From DSSM01 sp964484125 (GTDB lineage: Bacteria > Bacteroidota > Ignavibacteria > Tepidaquicellales > Tepidaquicellaceae), in contig CAZAEK010000002.1 of NCBI GenBank assembly GCA_964484125.1, forward strand, positions 164,539-228,538: a DNA stretch of 64,000 bases, given 5' to 3'. Below are positions 37,156 through 45,242 of this stretch, piece by piece. Below the pieces are notes generated by a model. That model saw only the letters and a list, made by a program, of their open reading frames with translations, was not told the DNA's origin and did not search any database. The translations under genes and the position numbers were made by a program. Position 1 is the first letter of the stretch. Each line of letters starts with the position of its first letter.

Positions 37156-38532
37156 ATGGCAAATGTATTGTTGGTTGATGATGATGTTGCATCAATCGCC
37201 TTACTAAAAAGAAATATCGAAGAATACGGACATAAGGTTAATGCTGTTTTTGATGCAAAAAGCGCACTCGAAAGCATACGAAGGTTTAAGTATGATGTAC
37301 TTGTAACTGACTTTAATATGCCGGAGATGAATGGTATTGAGCTTACAGAAGAAGTTATGAAACTTGAACAGGATATGATTGTAATTCTTATAACCGCATA
37401 TGGTTCGGTGAAATTAGTTGTTGAAGCAATAAGGAAGGGAGCATTTGATTACTTAGCAAAACCTATCAACAAAGAAGAACTAATGCTTTCAATTGAACGC
37501 GGTCTTGAAAGAATATCACTGTTAAATGAAAATGAACTTCTAAAAAAAAGGTTACAGCCAGAAAACGAAGAAGTGCAATATCTTACATCAAGCCCGAAGG
37601 TAAAAGAATTAGTTAATGAAGCAAAGAAAGTTGCAAAAACAGATTCCACGATACTGATTACAGGTGCAAACGGAACAGGAAAAGAGGTCCTGGCAAAATA
37701 TATTCATGCAAACAGTAATAGGAACGCAAAGCAATTTATTGTAGTAAATTGTGCAGCAATTCCTTCCTTATTACTTGAATCAGAACTTTTTGGCCATATA
37801 AAAGGAGCATTTACCGGTGCAGTGAAAGATCACAAAGGTTATTTTGAAATTTCAAATAATGGTACAATTTTTCTCGATGAAATTGGTGAACTTGATCCAA
37901 TGCTACAGGTAAAGCTACTGAGAGTAATTCAGGAAAAGGAATTTTCAAGAGTTGGAGATACTAAAATACAAACTACAGATGTCAGGATTATAGCCGCAAC
38001 GAATAAAGACCTTAAAAAAGCGATAAACGATGGTACATTCCGGGAAGATTTATATTACAGACTGAATGTATTTGAGTTTAACTTACCGGAATTAAAAGAA
38101 CGTCCCGAAGATATAATTTTTTATTTTGAAATATTTGTAAAAGAAATTGCTGCTCAAAATAACAAAAAAGATATTATTATTGATAAAGAAGTAAAATCCA
38201 TTTTGCAGAAATATTCATGGCCGGGAAATATAAGGGAATTAAAAAATATTGCTGAAAGAGTAACTGTGCTTTGCGAAAATAATGTTATCAAAAAGGATTT
38301 ACTTCCACCTTCAATTATTTCTTCGGGTCAGAACAGGAAAACAGAGACAAATGATTACAATAAAAGAAAAAACGAGGTTATCAGGGAATTTGAAATAGAC
38401 TTTATAACCAGATATCTCAAGATAAATAAAGGAAATGTTGCAGCAACGGCAAAAGCTATAAATTTCCATCCGGTAAGTCTCAGACAAAAACTATCTAAGC
38501 TCGGAATTAATCCAAATGCTTTCAAAATTTAA
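37156..38532 (+). CDS. NtrC-family sigma-54 response regulator
   Basis: The 458-residue regulator has a receiver domain (1-120, phospho-acceptor D52 in LVTDFNMPEMNG). A sigma-54 AAA+ domain follows (about 145-385, Walker A GANGTGKE and the sigma-54-contacting GAFTGA loop in GHIKGAFTGAVKDHKGYFE). A Fis-type helix-turn-helix closes the protein (NVAATAKAINFHPVSLRQKLSKLG). It activates sigma-54 promoters upon phosphorylation. No histidine kinase is adjacent, but an Hpt protein lies two genes downstream, so it may be fed by a phosphorelay. It begins 45 bases after the T9SS cluster. Confidence 0.92.
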   Translation: MANVLLVDDDVASIALLKRNIEEYGHKVNAVFDAKSALESIRRFKYDVLVTDFNMPEMNGIELTEEVMKLEQDMIVILITAYGSVKLVVEAIRKGAFDYLAKPINKEELMLSIERGLERISLLNENELLKKRLQPENEEVQYLTSSPKVKELVNEAKKVAKTDSTILITGANGTGKEVLAKYIHANSNRNAKQFIVVNCAAIPSLLLESELFGHIKGAFTGAVKDHKGYFEISNNGTIFLDEIGELDPMLQVKLLRVIQEKEFSRVGDTKIQTTDVRIIAATNKDLKKAINDGTFREDLYYRLNVFEFNLPELKERPEDIIFYFEIFVKEIAAQNNKKDIIIDKEVKSILQKYSWPGNIRELKNIAERVTVLCENNVIKKDLLPPSIISSGQNRKTETNDYNKRKNEVIREFEIDFITRYLKINKGNVAATAKAINFHPVSLRQKLSKLGINPNAFKI

Positions 38533-38543
38533 CTTATAAAAAT

Positions 38544-39644
38544 ATGTCAGAAAACAAAATTAAACTAAACAGAATTGATCACCTTGAGTTCTATGTTGGT
38601 AATGCAAAGCAGTGTGCTTTTTATTACCAATATGGCTTAGGATTTAAACTTACTGCCTATTCAGGTTTAGAAACCGGTAGTAAAGATAAAACATCTTATT
38701 TATTGGAGCAGGGAAAAATTAAATTCATACTTTCATCGCCTTTAAATTCAAATCACCCTATATCTGAACATATCAGAAAACATGGTGATGGAGTTAAAGA
38801 TATTGCATTTGAAGTTGATGATGCAATCTTCTGCTATGAAGAAGCGCTTAGAAGAGGCGCTCAGTCCGCATCTGATCCTGTAACTCTCAAAGATGATAAT
38901 GGTGAAATAATCAAAGCATCCATTAAGACTTATGGAGAAACTATACACTCTTTTATTGAGAGAAAAAATTACAACGGTGTATTCATGCCTGGATTTATTC
39001 CTGCAGGTGACAGAGCTATAAAAGGCATCAAGGAAACCGGACTTGTCGCAATTGATCACATAGTTGGAAATGTTGAACTCGGCGGTATGAATAAATGGGC
39101 TGAATTTTATAGAAACGTACTTGGTTTTGACAGATTAATTTCATTTGATGATAAAGATATATCAACCGAATATACTGCATTGATGAGTATAGTAATGCAA
39201 AACGATACCGGCAAAGTAAAATTCCCGATTAATGAACCAGCTAAAGGAAAGAGAAAATCCCAGATAGAGGAATATCTTGATTTCTACGAATCCCCGGGCG
39301 TTCAGCATATTGCAATGATTACGGGGAATATAATTGAAACTGTAACTGCGTTGCGGGAGAGAGGAGTTGATTTCTTAACCGTGCCAAAAACATACTATGA
39401 TGATGTACTTAACAGAGTAGGAAAAATTGATGAGGATCTGAAACCACTTTCGGAACTTGGAATACTTATTGATCGAGATGAAGACGGCTATCTGCTTCAG
39501 ATCTTTACTAAACCTGTTGAAGACAGACCTACGCTCTTTTTTGAAGTAATTCAGAGAAAAGGAGCAAAAAGTTTTGGTAAAGGTAACTTCAAAGCTCTGT
39601 TTGAAGCTATTGAACGTGAACAAGCTCTAAGAGGAACTCTTTAA
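38544..39644 (+). CDS. hppD: 4-hydroxyphenylpyruvate dioxygenase
   Basis: HppD converts 4-hydroxyphenylpyruvate to homogentisate in tyrosine breakdown. The 366-residue protein has two vicinal-oxygen-chelate halves. The Fe(II) ligands appear as His in IDHIVGNV (about 171), His in VQHIAMIT (about 254) and Glu in FFEVIQRKG (about 333). The C-terminal KGNFKALFEAIEREQALRGTL is typical of the family. No homogentisate dioxygenase or fumarylacetoacetase lies in the window. It is placed 11 bases after the regulator gene and 12 before the Hpt gene. Confidence 0.93.
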   Translation: MSENKIKLNRIDHLEFYVGNAKQCAFYYQYGLGFKLTAYSGLETGSKDKTSYLLEQGKIKFILSSPLNSNHPISEHIRKHGDGVKDIAFEVDDAIFCYEEALRRGAQSASDPVTLKDDNGEIIKASIKTYGETIHSFIERKNYNGVFMPGFIPAGDRAIKGIKETGLVAIDHIVGNVELGGMNKWAEFYRNVLGFDRLISFDDKDISTEYTALMSIVMQNDTGKVKFPINEPAKGKRKSQIEEYLDFYESPGVQHIAMITGNIIETVTALRERGVDFLTVPKTYYDDVLNRVGKIDEDLKPLSELGILIDRDEDGYLLQIFTKPVEDRPTLFFEVIQRKGAKSFGKGNFKALFEAIEREQALRGTL

Positions 39645-39656
39645 ATTATAATTATT

Positions 39657-40013
39657 ATGAGTGAGTTAATAAAAATGGAGATAGTTGATTCACTTAAAAG
39701 TCTTGGGATGTCTGCTGATGATAAACCTTTTATCAATGAAATTGTAGAATTGTATTTTGCAGAAGTACCTTCGCTTCTTTCAAAAATAAAAGCTGCAATT
39801 GATAATCTCGACTTTCAGACTCTGCAGGTTGAGGCACATACTTTCAAGGGTGCAAGTGCAAATATTGGAGCCGCAGGTGTTTCCGGTATATGTGCAACTC
39901 TGGAACAAAAAGCTAAATCAGCGGCTAATGAAGGTTTACAGGATGATTTCAAAGAACTTGAATCACTTCTCGAAGTTACTAAAACTGAATTTGATAAAAT
40001 CTTAAGCAACTAA
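39657..40013 (+). CDS. Histidine phosphotransfer (Hpt) domain protein
   Basis: The 118-residue, all-helical protein has the Hpt motif VEAHTFKGASANIGA with phospho-accepting H61. Stand-alone Hpt proteins shuttle phosphate between hybrid kinases and receivers. The nearest candidate partners are the NtrC-type regulator at 37156-38532 and, further away, the second receiver domain at 12483-15482. Separation from the regulator by hppD and closeness of the genes suggest a shared transcript that continues into aspS after ten bases. Confidence 0.85.
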   Translation: MSELIKMEIVDSLKSLGMSADDKPFINEIVELYFAEVPSLLSKIKAAIDNLDFQTLQVEAHTFKGASANIGAAGVSGICATLEQKAKSAANEGLQDDFKELESLLEVTKTEFDKILSN

Positions 40014-40023
40014 TAACTACATT

Positions 40024-41802
40024 ATGCATTTTAATAAGCGTACTCATAATTGCGGAGAACTTGATATTTCTGCAACAGGCAAAACTGTAACATTAAACGG
40101 ATGGGTTGCAAAAAGACGTAACCTCGGAGGTATTCTTTTTATTGATTTAAGAGATAGATATGGAATAACACAACTCAAAATTAATCCCGAAAACAAAGAG
40201 CTTTATAACATAGGTATTAAACTCGGTAATGAATTTGTAATCTCTGCAACAGGTAAGGTTATTAAAAGGGAAAGCATTAACAGAAACATTCCTACAGGTG
40301 AAATCGAGATTGAGGTTTCACAAATTGAAATTCTGAATGAATCTGCAATAACACCTTTTAACGTAGAAGAAGATGTCAAAGCTTCTGATGACCTACGGCT
40401 TCAATACCGATACCTTGATCTCAGAAGACACTCACTCACAAATAATCTTATAGTTAGAAATAAGGTATATCATATTGTTCATGAATATTTTAAAGAGTTC
40501 GGATTTCTCGAAATAGAAACTCCGATTCTGATGAAGTCAACTCCTGAAGGTGCACGGGATTATCTTGTCCCTTCAAGAGTTCACAAAGGTAAATTCTACG
40601 CTCTGCCACAATCCCCTCAGACTTATAAACAAATTCTTATGGTTGCAGGTCTCGATAAATACATCCAGATCTGCAAATGTTTCCGTGACGAAGATCTCCG
40701 CGCAGATCGCCAGCCGGAATTTACTCAAATTGATTTGGAAATGAGTTTTGTTACGCAGGATGATATATTTAATATTTCTGAGGGTTTTTTCCGTAAAGTA
40801 TGGAAAGAAATTTTAAACATAGATATTCCGACTCCATTTGTTAAAATGACATACAACGATGCGATACTAACCTATGGAACTGACAAACCCGACCTTCGCA
40901 TCAAAGGTGAAATGAAAATTCATACCATTACTAATCACTTAAATCAAAGTGGATTTAAGGTGTTTGATGAAGTAATATCACAAAACGGAAATATCGCTGC
41001 AATCAAATTAGAAAAACAGGAAATAACCCGGAAAACTATTGACAATTTGACAGAACATGTAAAAAAACTTGGTATGAGCGGACTTGCCTATATCAAAATA
41101 GCTAACGATGGAACAATCTCTTCGCCAATACAAAAATTTTTAGGAGAGGAAAAAATCAAACAAATAATTTCTCTTTTAAATGCAGAGGCAGGAGACTCAA
41201 TTTTTATTTTATCAGGTGAAGATAAGAAGTTATATCCTTCTCTGGGGCATCTTCGTCTTAAACTCGCCGAAGATTTCAAACTCATTGACGAAACTAAATA
41301 TGAATTCCTTTGGATTATTGACTTCCCTCTGTTTCATTATGAAGAAGAGGAAAATCGTTATGTAGGTGAGCATCACATCTTTACAATGCCTAAAGATGAA
41401 TTCATTCATTTACTTGACAGTAAAAAAAGGGAAGATATTGAAAACATAAGAGCAAATTGTTATGATCTTGTTCTTAACGGAATAGAACTCGGAAGCGGAA
41501 GCATAAGAATTCATAAACCTGAAATCCAGAAAAAGGTTTTTAATATAATTGGATTAACGGATGAAGAAGCAAAAGACAAATTCGGATTTCTCCTCGAAGC
41601 TTTCAGATATGGGGCACCTCCTCATGGTGGAGTTGCATTCGGCTTTGACCGTCTTATTGCAATATTATGCGGATTGAAATCAATCAGAGATGTAATAGCA
41701 TTTCCAAAAACAGTATCAGCTGCATCTCTTATGGACAACTGTCCGAGTACAGTCGAAGAGGCACAACTCAAAGAGCTTGGAATATCAATAACAAAAACCT
41801 GA
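40024..41802 (+). CDS. aspS: Aspartate-tRNA ligase
   Basis: AspRS charges tRNA-Asp with aspartate. The 592-residue bacterial form has the N-terminal anticodon OB-fold (about 15-105, NGWVAKRRNLGGILFIDLRD), motif 2 FRDEDLRADRQPEFTQIDLEMSF (about 222-244), the bacterial GAD insertion, and motif 3 GVAFGFDRLIAIL near 537-549. Start and length fit. It lies ten bases after the Hpt gene with no terminator between. Confidence 0.96.
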   Translation: MHFNKRTHNCGELDISATGKTVTLNGWVAKRRNLGGILFIDLRDRYGITQLKINPENKELYNIGIKLGNEFVISATGKVIKRESINRNIPTGEIEIEVSQIEILNESAITPFNVEEDVKASDDLRLQYRYLDLRRHSLTNNLIVRNKVYHIVHEYFKEFGFLEIETPILMKSTPEGARDYLVPSRVHKGKFYALPQSPQTYKQILMVAGLDKYIQICKCFRDEDLRADRQPEFTQIDLEMSFVTQDDIFNISEGFFRKVWKEILNIDIPTPFVKMTYNDAILTYGTDKPDLRIKGEMKIHTITNHLNQSGFKVFDEVISQNGNIAAIKLEKQEITRKTIDNLTEHVKKLGMSGLAYIKIANDGTISSPIQKFLGEEKIKQIISLLNAEAGDSIFILSGEDKKLYPSLGHLRLKLAEDFKLIDETKYEFLWIIDFPLFHYEEEENRYVGEHHIFTMPKDEFIHLLDSKKREDIENIRANCYDLVLNGIELGSGSIRIHKPEIQKKVFNIIGLTDEEAKDKFGFLLEAFRYGAPPHGGVAFGFDRLIAILCGLKSIRDVIAFPKTVSAASLMDNCPSTVEEAQLKELGISITKT

Positions 41803-41845
41803 TTTATAGTAACAATCAAAATCCAATTCCCACGCTCTTTCAAAC

Positions 41846-41874
41846 TTGACAAACTTTATATATGCCTTTAGTAT
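41846..41874 (+). promoter_or_regulatory. Sigma-70 promoter of ahcY
   Basis: TTGACA (41846-41851), 17 bases, TAGTAT (41869-41874) is near consensus. An AGGAG ribosome-binding site lies just before the ahcY ATG. Transcription may also reach the downstream tRNA. Confidence 0.6.
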
Positions 41875-41934
41875 TTTAAAAATTATAACTATTTTAACAA
41901 AATTTTATTAAATAAACAGGAGAAAATATTTTTA

Positions 41935-43200
41935 ATGGCTAAATTTAAAGTAAAAGATATAAAGCTTGCTGACCAAGGTAAGAAAAAAATTGAATGGGCA
42001 GAAGCCCGTATGCCAGTACTTGCTGCTTTAAGAGAAAAATACAAAAAAACCAAACCTTTTAAAGGATATAAAATTGCCGGATGCCTTCACGTTACAAAAG
42101 AAACTGCTGTTCTGATAAGAACTTTTGTTGACGCTGGAGCTGAAGTAAGCTGGAGTGGATGTAACCCGCTTTCAACTCAGGATGATATTGCTGCAGCACT
42201 CGCAAAAGACGGTGTATCTATATTTGCATGGCACGGAATGAACAAAAAAGACTTCTATTGGGCAATAGAAAGAACTCTTGATTTCAAACCTCACCTGACT
42301 TTAGATGACGGAGCTGATCTTATTTTCACGGTTCACAATAAACATAAAGAACTTATCCCAAATATTATCGGAGGAACAGAAGAAACAACTACAGGTGTTC
42401 ATCGTTTACGTAAAATGGCTGAACAAGGCGCACTAAAATATCCTGTATTTGCTGTGAACGATTCAGAAACCAAATGGGACTTCGATAATGTATATGGTAC
42501 AGGACAATCAACAATTGACGGTATTCTCAGAGCAACATCAGTATTAATCGCCGGCAAAAATTTTGTCGTTGCAGGTTATGGTCATTGCGGAAGTGGTGTA
42601 GCAAAAAGAGCAGCAGGACTTGGTGCAAATACAATTGCAACTGAAGTAAAACCAACTGCCGCTTTAAAGGCAGTACTCGAGGGTCATGAAGTTATGAAAA
42701 TGGATGAAGCTGCAAAATATGGCGATATTTTTGTAACTGCAACCGGCGTTAAAGATGTAATTACAGGAAAACATTTTGCCGCTATGAAAGATGGTGCAAT
42801 AGTATGTAATACTGGTCACTATGACTGCGAAATCAATATTTCAGATTTAGAGAAGTTATCCAAATCGAAAAGGGAAATAAGACCTAACTGCGAAGAATAC
42901 ACATTAAAAAATGGTAAAAGAATTTACCTGCTCGCAAAAGGACGTCTTGTAAATCTTTCTGCCGCAGAAGGACATCCATCTGAAGTTATGGATATGAGTT
43001 TCGCTAATCAGTTCAATGCACAACTCAAACTTGTAGAAGCTCACAAAAAAGGAATTAAATATTCAGTTGATGTACATGTTTTACCGGAAGAACTTGACCA
43101 GGAAATCGCAGGTGTAAAACTACAAACACTCGGTTACAAAATTGATAAACTTACTAAAGAACAGATAAGATATATAAACGACTTTTCGGAAGGAACTTAA
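41935..43200 (+). CDS. ahcY: Adenosylhomocysteinase
   Basis: AhcY hydrolyses S-adenosylhomocysteine to homocysteine and adenosine, relieving product inhibition of methyltransferases. The 421-residue protein is the short, archaeal-like form lacking the insertion of longer bacterial enzymes. Landmarks are GCLHVTKETAVLIRT (about 49-63), WSGCNPLSTQDD, DDGADLIFTVH, and the NAD site VAGYGHCGSGVAKRAAGLGA near residues 212-231. The C-terminus YINDFSEGT lacks the usual KPDHYRY tail of long forms. A good promoter precedes it. Confidence 0.95.
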   Translation: MAKFKVKDIKLADQGKKKIEWAEARMPVLAALREKYKKTKPFKGYKIAGCLHVTKETAVLIRTFVDAGAEVSWSGCNPLSTQDDIAAALAKDGVSIFAWHGMNKKDFYWAIERTLDFKPHLTLDDGADLIFTVHNKHKELIPNIIGGTEETTTGVHRLRKMAEQGALKYPVFAVNDSETKWDFDNVYGTGQSTIDGILRATSVLIAGKNFVVAGYGHCGSGVAKRAAGLGANTIATEVKPTAALKAVLEGHEVMKMDEAAKYGDIFVTATGVKDVITGKHFAAMKDGAIVCNTGHYDCEINISDLEKLSKSKREIRPNCEEYTLKNGKRIYLLAKGRLVNLSAAEGHPSEVMDMSFANQFNAQLKLVEAHKKGIKYSVDVHVLPEELDQEIAGVKLQTLGYKIDKLTKEQIRYINDFSEGT

Positions 43201-43219
43201 AATATATATTTTATTTACT

Positions 43220-43292
43220 GCTAGCGTAGCTCAGTTGGTAGAGCAGCTGATTCGTAATCAGCAGGTCAGGGGTTCAAATCCCCTCGCTAGCT
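43220..43292 (+). tRNA. tRNA-Thr (anticodon CGT)
   Basis: A full cloverleaf can be drawn. The acceptor GCTAGCG pairs with CGCTAGC, D-stem GCTC/GAGC, anticodon stem GCTGA/TCAGC with loop TTCGTAA (anticodon CGT), and T-stem AGGGG/CCCCT with TTCAAAT. The discriminator is T, and the 3' CCA is not encoded. It lies 19 bases after ahcY. Confidence 0.95.
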
Positions 43293-43368
43293 CAAAGAAA
43301 TTTTGGTAGAGCATCCCGATGACATCGGGAAGGTCAGGGGTTCAAATCCCCTCGCTAGCTCAAAGAAA
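43235..43368 (+). repeat. Tandem 68-bp partial tRNA duplication
   Basis: Units begin with TTGGTAGAGCA at 43235 and 43303 and share an identical 38-base segment (43263-43300 and 43331-43368) running from the variable arm through CTCAAAGAAA. The internal 17 bases differ. Confidence 0.85.
43303..43360 (+). pseudogene. Truncated tandem tRNA copy with a different anticodon arm
   Basis: This is an exact copy of tRNA-Thr from TTGGTAGAGCA to the 3' end, displaced by 68 bases, except that the 17-base anticodon arm is replaced. Instead of GCTGA-TTCGTAA-TCAGC it reads TCCCG-ATGACAT-CGGGA, still a perfect 5-bp stem with a 7-base loop and anticodon GAC (Val). The 5' acceptor and 5' D-stem strands are missing, so it is not a normal tRNA gene. 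Confidence 0.8.
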
Positions 43369-43421
43369 GGGTAGGAACTGTAAAATTCCATTTTTTGTTT
43401 TTTATGTAAATAAAAATAAAA

Positions 43422-44666
43422 ATGAGAAACGTTATTTTCCTCTTTCTATTTTGTACTCTAATTTATTCCAAGACAAATGCGCAATGGATCAATCTTAATC
43501 TGGGAAACGGTTTTGATATATTAGATTTTAGTTTTCCAGATGCACAAACAGGGTATATCAGTGGATATGGTGGTTTATTAAAAAAAACAACTAACGGCGG
43601 AACAAACTGGATAAACTACTCTTTCCCGACCACACAATTTAACCTGAATGCAATCCATTTCTTTAATGCTAATACAGGTCTAATTGCTTCTTCTAACGAC
43701 ACTATATATCGTACAGTTAACGGAACTTTGAACTGGGCTGATAAAATTCATATCGGATTTGATGTACTTGATTTTCAATTTTTTGACTCTCTCAACGGTT
43801 ATGCTGCGGGGTACAACAAATTTGCAAAAACAACTAACGGAGGATTAAACTGGAATATAAGTAATATTCAATCAAGCGGACAAATATTTTTTATTAATAT
43901 GAATATCGGATGGACCTTATATTATATCGGTTCAGGTATCTCTGCTATATTAAAAACAACTGATGCAGGTACTACATGGCAGTCACAATACACAGCAACA
44001 GATTATAAAAACCTTTACGACATTTTTTTCCTTGACGAAAATACAGGATACGCTTCAGGATACAGGCATTATATTGTAAAAACTACAAACGGTGGGGTTA
44101 ACTGGATTAACCAATATGAGCAATCAAATGCTGGTGGATTATATTCAATATATTTTATCAATACAAACACTGGCTGGGCTGTAGGTGATTACTATGCTGC
44201 AACTAATACAAGTACTTACTACACTACTAACGGCGGAACAAACTGGGTAAATACAAACGGGATTACAACAGGCGGAAGGTTAAACCGGGTTAAAATTAAC
44301 AACTCACCGGTCGGATATATAGGAGGGCAAAATCAAACAATGTATAGAACAACAAATGCAGGCGGCTTAACTGACTTGGAAGTTATATCTGAAAGAGTGC
44401 CTTCAGAATATTTATTAAAACAGAATTACCCAAATCCTTTTAATCCATCAACAACAATCAGGTACGAACTTCCTAAAAACAGTTTTGTATCTCTTAAAAT
44501 TTTTAATATTCTCGGCGAAGAAATTATTTCATTGGTTAACGAAAATCAATCTACGGGAATATACACTGTAAACTGGAATGCTGCTAATTTTCCGGGCGGA
44601 ATTTATTTCTATACTATGCGAACAGAAAATTTTTCCGAGACAAAAAAAATGTTGATGATTAAATGA
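43422..44666 (+). CDS. Secreted Ycf48/BNR-like repeat protein with T9SS domain
   Basis: The 414-residue protein has a signal peptide (about 1-20, ending NAQ). About six blades follow, with KTTNGGTNW or a close variant (residues about 48-315) and recurring FFxxNTGxA motifs, as in Ycf48/BNR-type beta-propellers. The C-terminal ~85 residues are a T9SS domain (NYPNPFNPSTTIRYELP through SETKKMLMIK). The blades resemble those of the protein at 50893-52233, so the two are likely paralogues. The function of such surface propellers in this group is unknown. Confidence 0.8.
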   Translation: MRNVIFLFLFCTLIYSKTNAQWINLNLGNGFDILDFSFPDAQTGYISGYGGLLKKTTNGGTNWINYSFPTTQFNLNAIHFFNANTGLIASSNDTIYRTVNGTLNWADKIHIGFDVLDFQFFDSLNGYAAGYNKFAKTTNGGLNWNISNIQSSGQIFFINMNIGWTLYYIGSGISAILKTTDAGTTWQSQYTATDYKNLYDIFFLDENTGYASGYRHYIVKTTNGGVNWINQYEQSNAGGLYSIYFINTNTGWAVGDYYAATNTSTYYTTNGGTNWVNTNGITTGGRLNRVKINNSPVGYIGGQNQTMYRTTNAGGLTDLEVISERVPSEYLLKQNYPNPFNPSTTIRYELPKNSFVSLKIFNILGEEIISLVNENQSTGIYTVNWNAANFPGGIYFYTMRTENFSETKKMLMIK

Positions 44667-44726
44667 TGATAGTTACTTAAACGGAATCCCGAAGATTATA
44701 GTGAACCGGGAATTTTAAAAAATAAT

Positions 44727-44750
44727 TTAGCATGAGTTATTTAATGCTAA
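44727..44750. terminator. Weak hairpin between convergent genes
   Basis: TTAGCAT / ATGCTAA is a 7-bp stem with a 10-base loop. It overlaps the stop of the methyltransferase gene. It lacks a clear T-tract, so it is only a possible bidirectional terminator. Confidence 0.3.
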
Positions 44751-45238
44751 TTACCTAATAATGCTTTCTCCTCTTCTCTAATCCGCACTCTTAGCAATAA
44801 CAAGTTCAATATTGAGAAAATAATCATGGTAAAGTATAAACCAAATCCTAATGGTATCAACAAAAATTCCAGTATCACTATAGCGTAATTAGGATGTCTA
44901 AAGTATCTGTATAAACCTTTACGTACAAGCTCTCTTCCTTTAATTACAAGTATTTTCGTATTCCAGTATTTTCCTAATGAAATAAAAATTGAAATCCTGA
45001 AAATCTGAACTATGAAAAATAATATTAATGCCCAGAGAATTGTTCCGGAGTAATCAGATAAATTGTATTCGGCAATCAGCGAAATAAAAAACCCAGTATG
45101 AAGAATAATGAAATACTTATAATGCTCAGCGCCATATTCTTCGGCTCCCTCGCTTCTTAGCCATCTTTCGTTTCGTTTAGCAATGAATAATTCAACTAAT
45201 CTGACAATAATGATAAATAAAATAAAATAATAAAACAT
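44747..45238 (-). CDS. Isoprenylcysteine carboxyl methyltransferase-family membrane protein (alkylpyrone O-methyltransferase-like)
   Basis: The 163-residue membrane protein has about four to five helices and the ICMT-type motif YRYFRHPNYAIVILEFLLIPL (about 108-128), which binds S-adenosylmethionine near the membrane. Four bases separate it from the type III polyketide synthase gene. In Bacillus the equivalent pair (BpsA with BpsB) makes alkylpyrones and methylates them, so O-methylation of a polyketide pyrone is the best inference. A general ICMT family role cannot be excluded from sequence alone. Confidence 0.78.
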   Translation of the reverse strand: MFYYFILFIIIVRLVELFIAKRNERWLRSEGAEEYGAEHYKYFIILHTGFFISLIAEYNLSDYSGTILWALILFFIVQIFRISIFISLGKYWNTKILVIKGRELVRKGLYRYFRHPNYAIVILEFLLIPLGFGLYFTMIIFSILNLLLLRVRIREEEKALLGN

Positions 45239-45242
45239 ATAT

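Noticed and set aside
43292..43368. Possible integrative-element attachment site formed by the repeated tRNA 3' end
   Set aside because: The two 38-base repeats are only 68 bases apart, no integrase is present, and the inserted segment holds only the altered anticodon arm.
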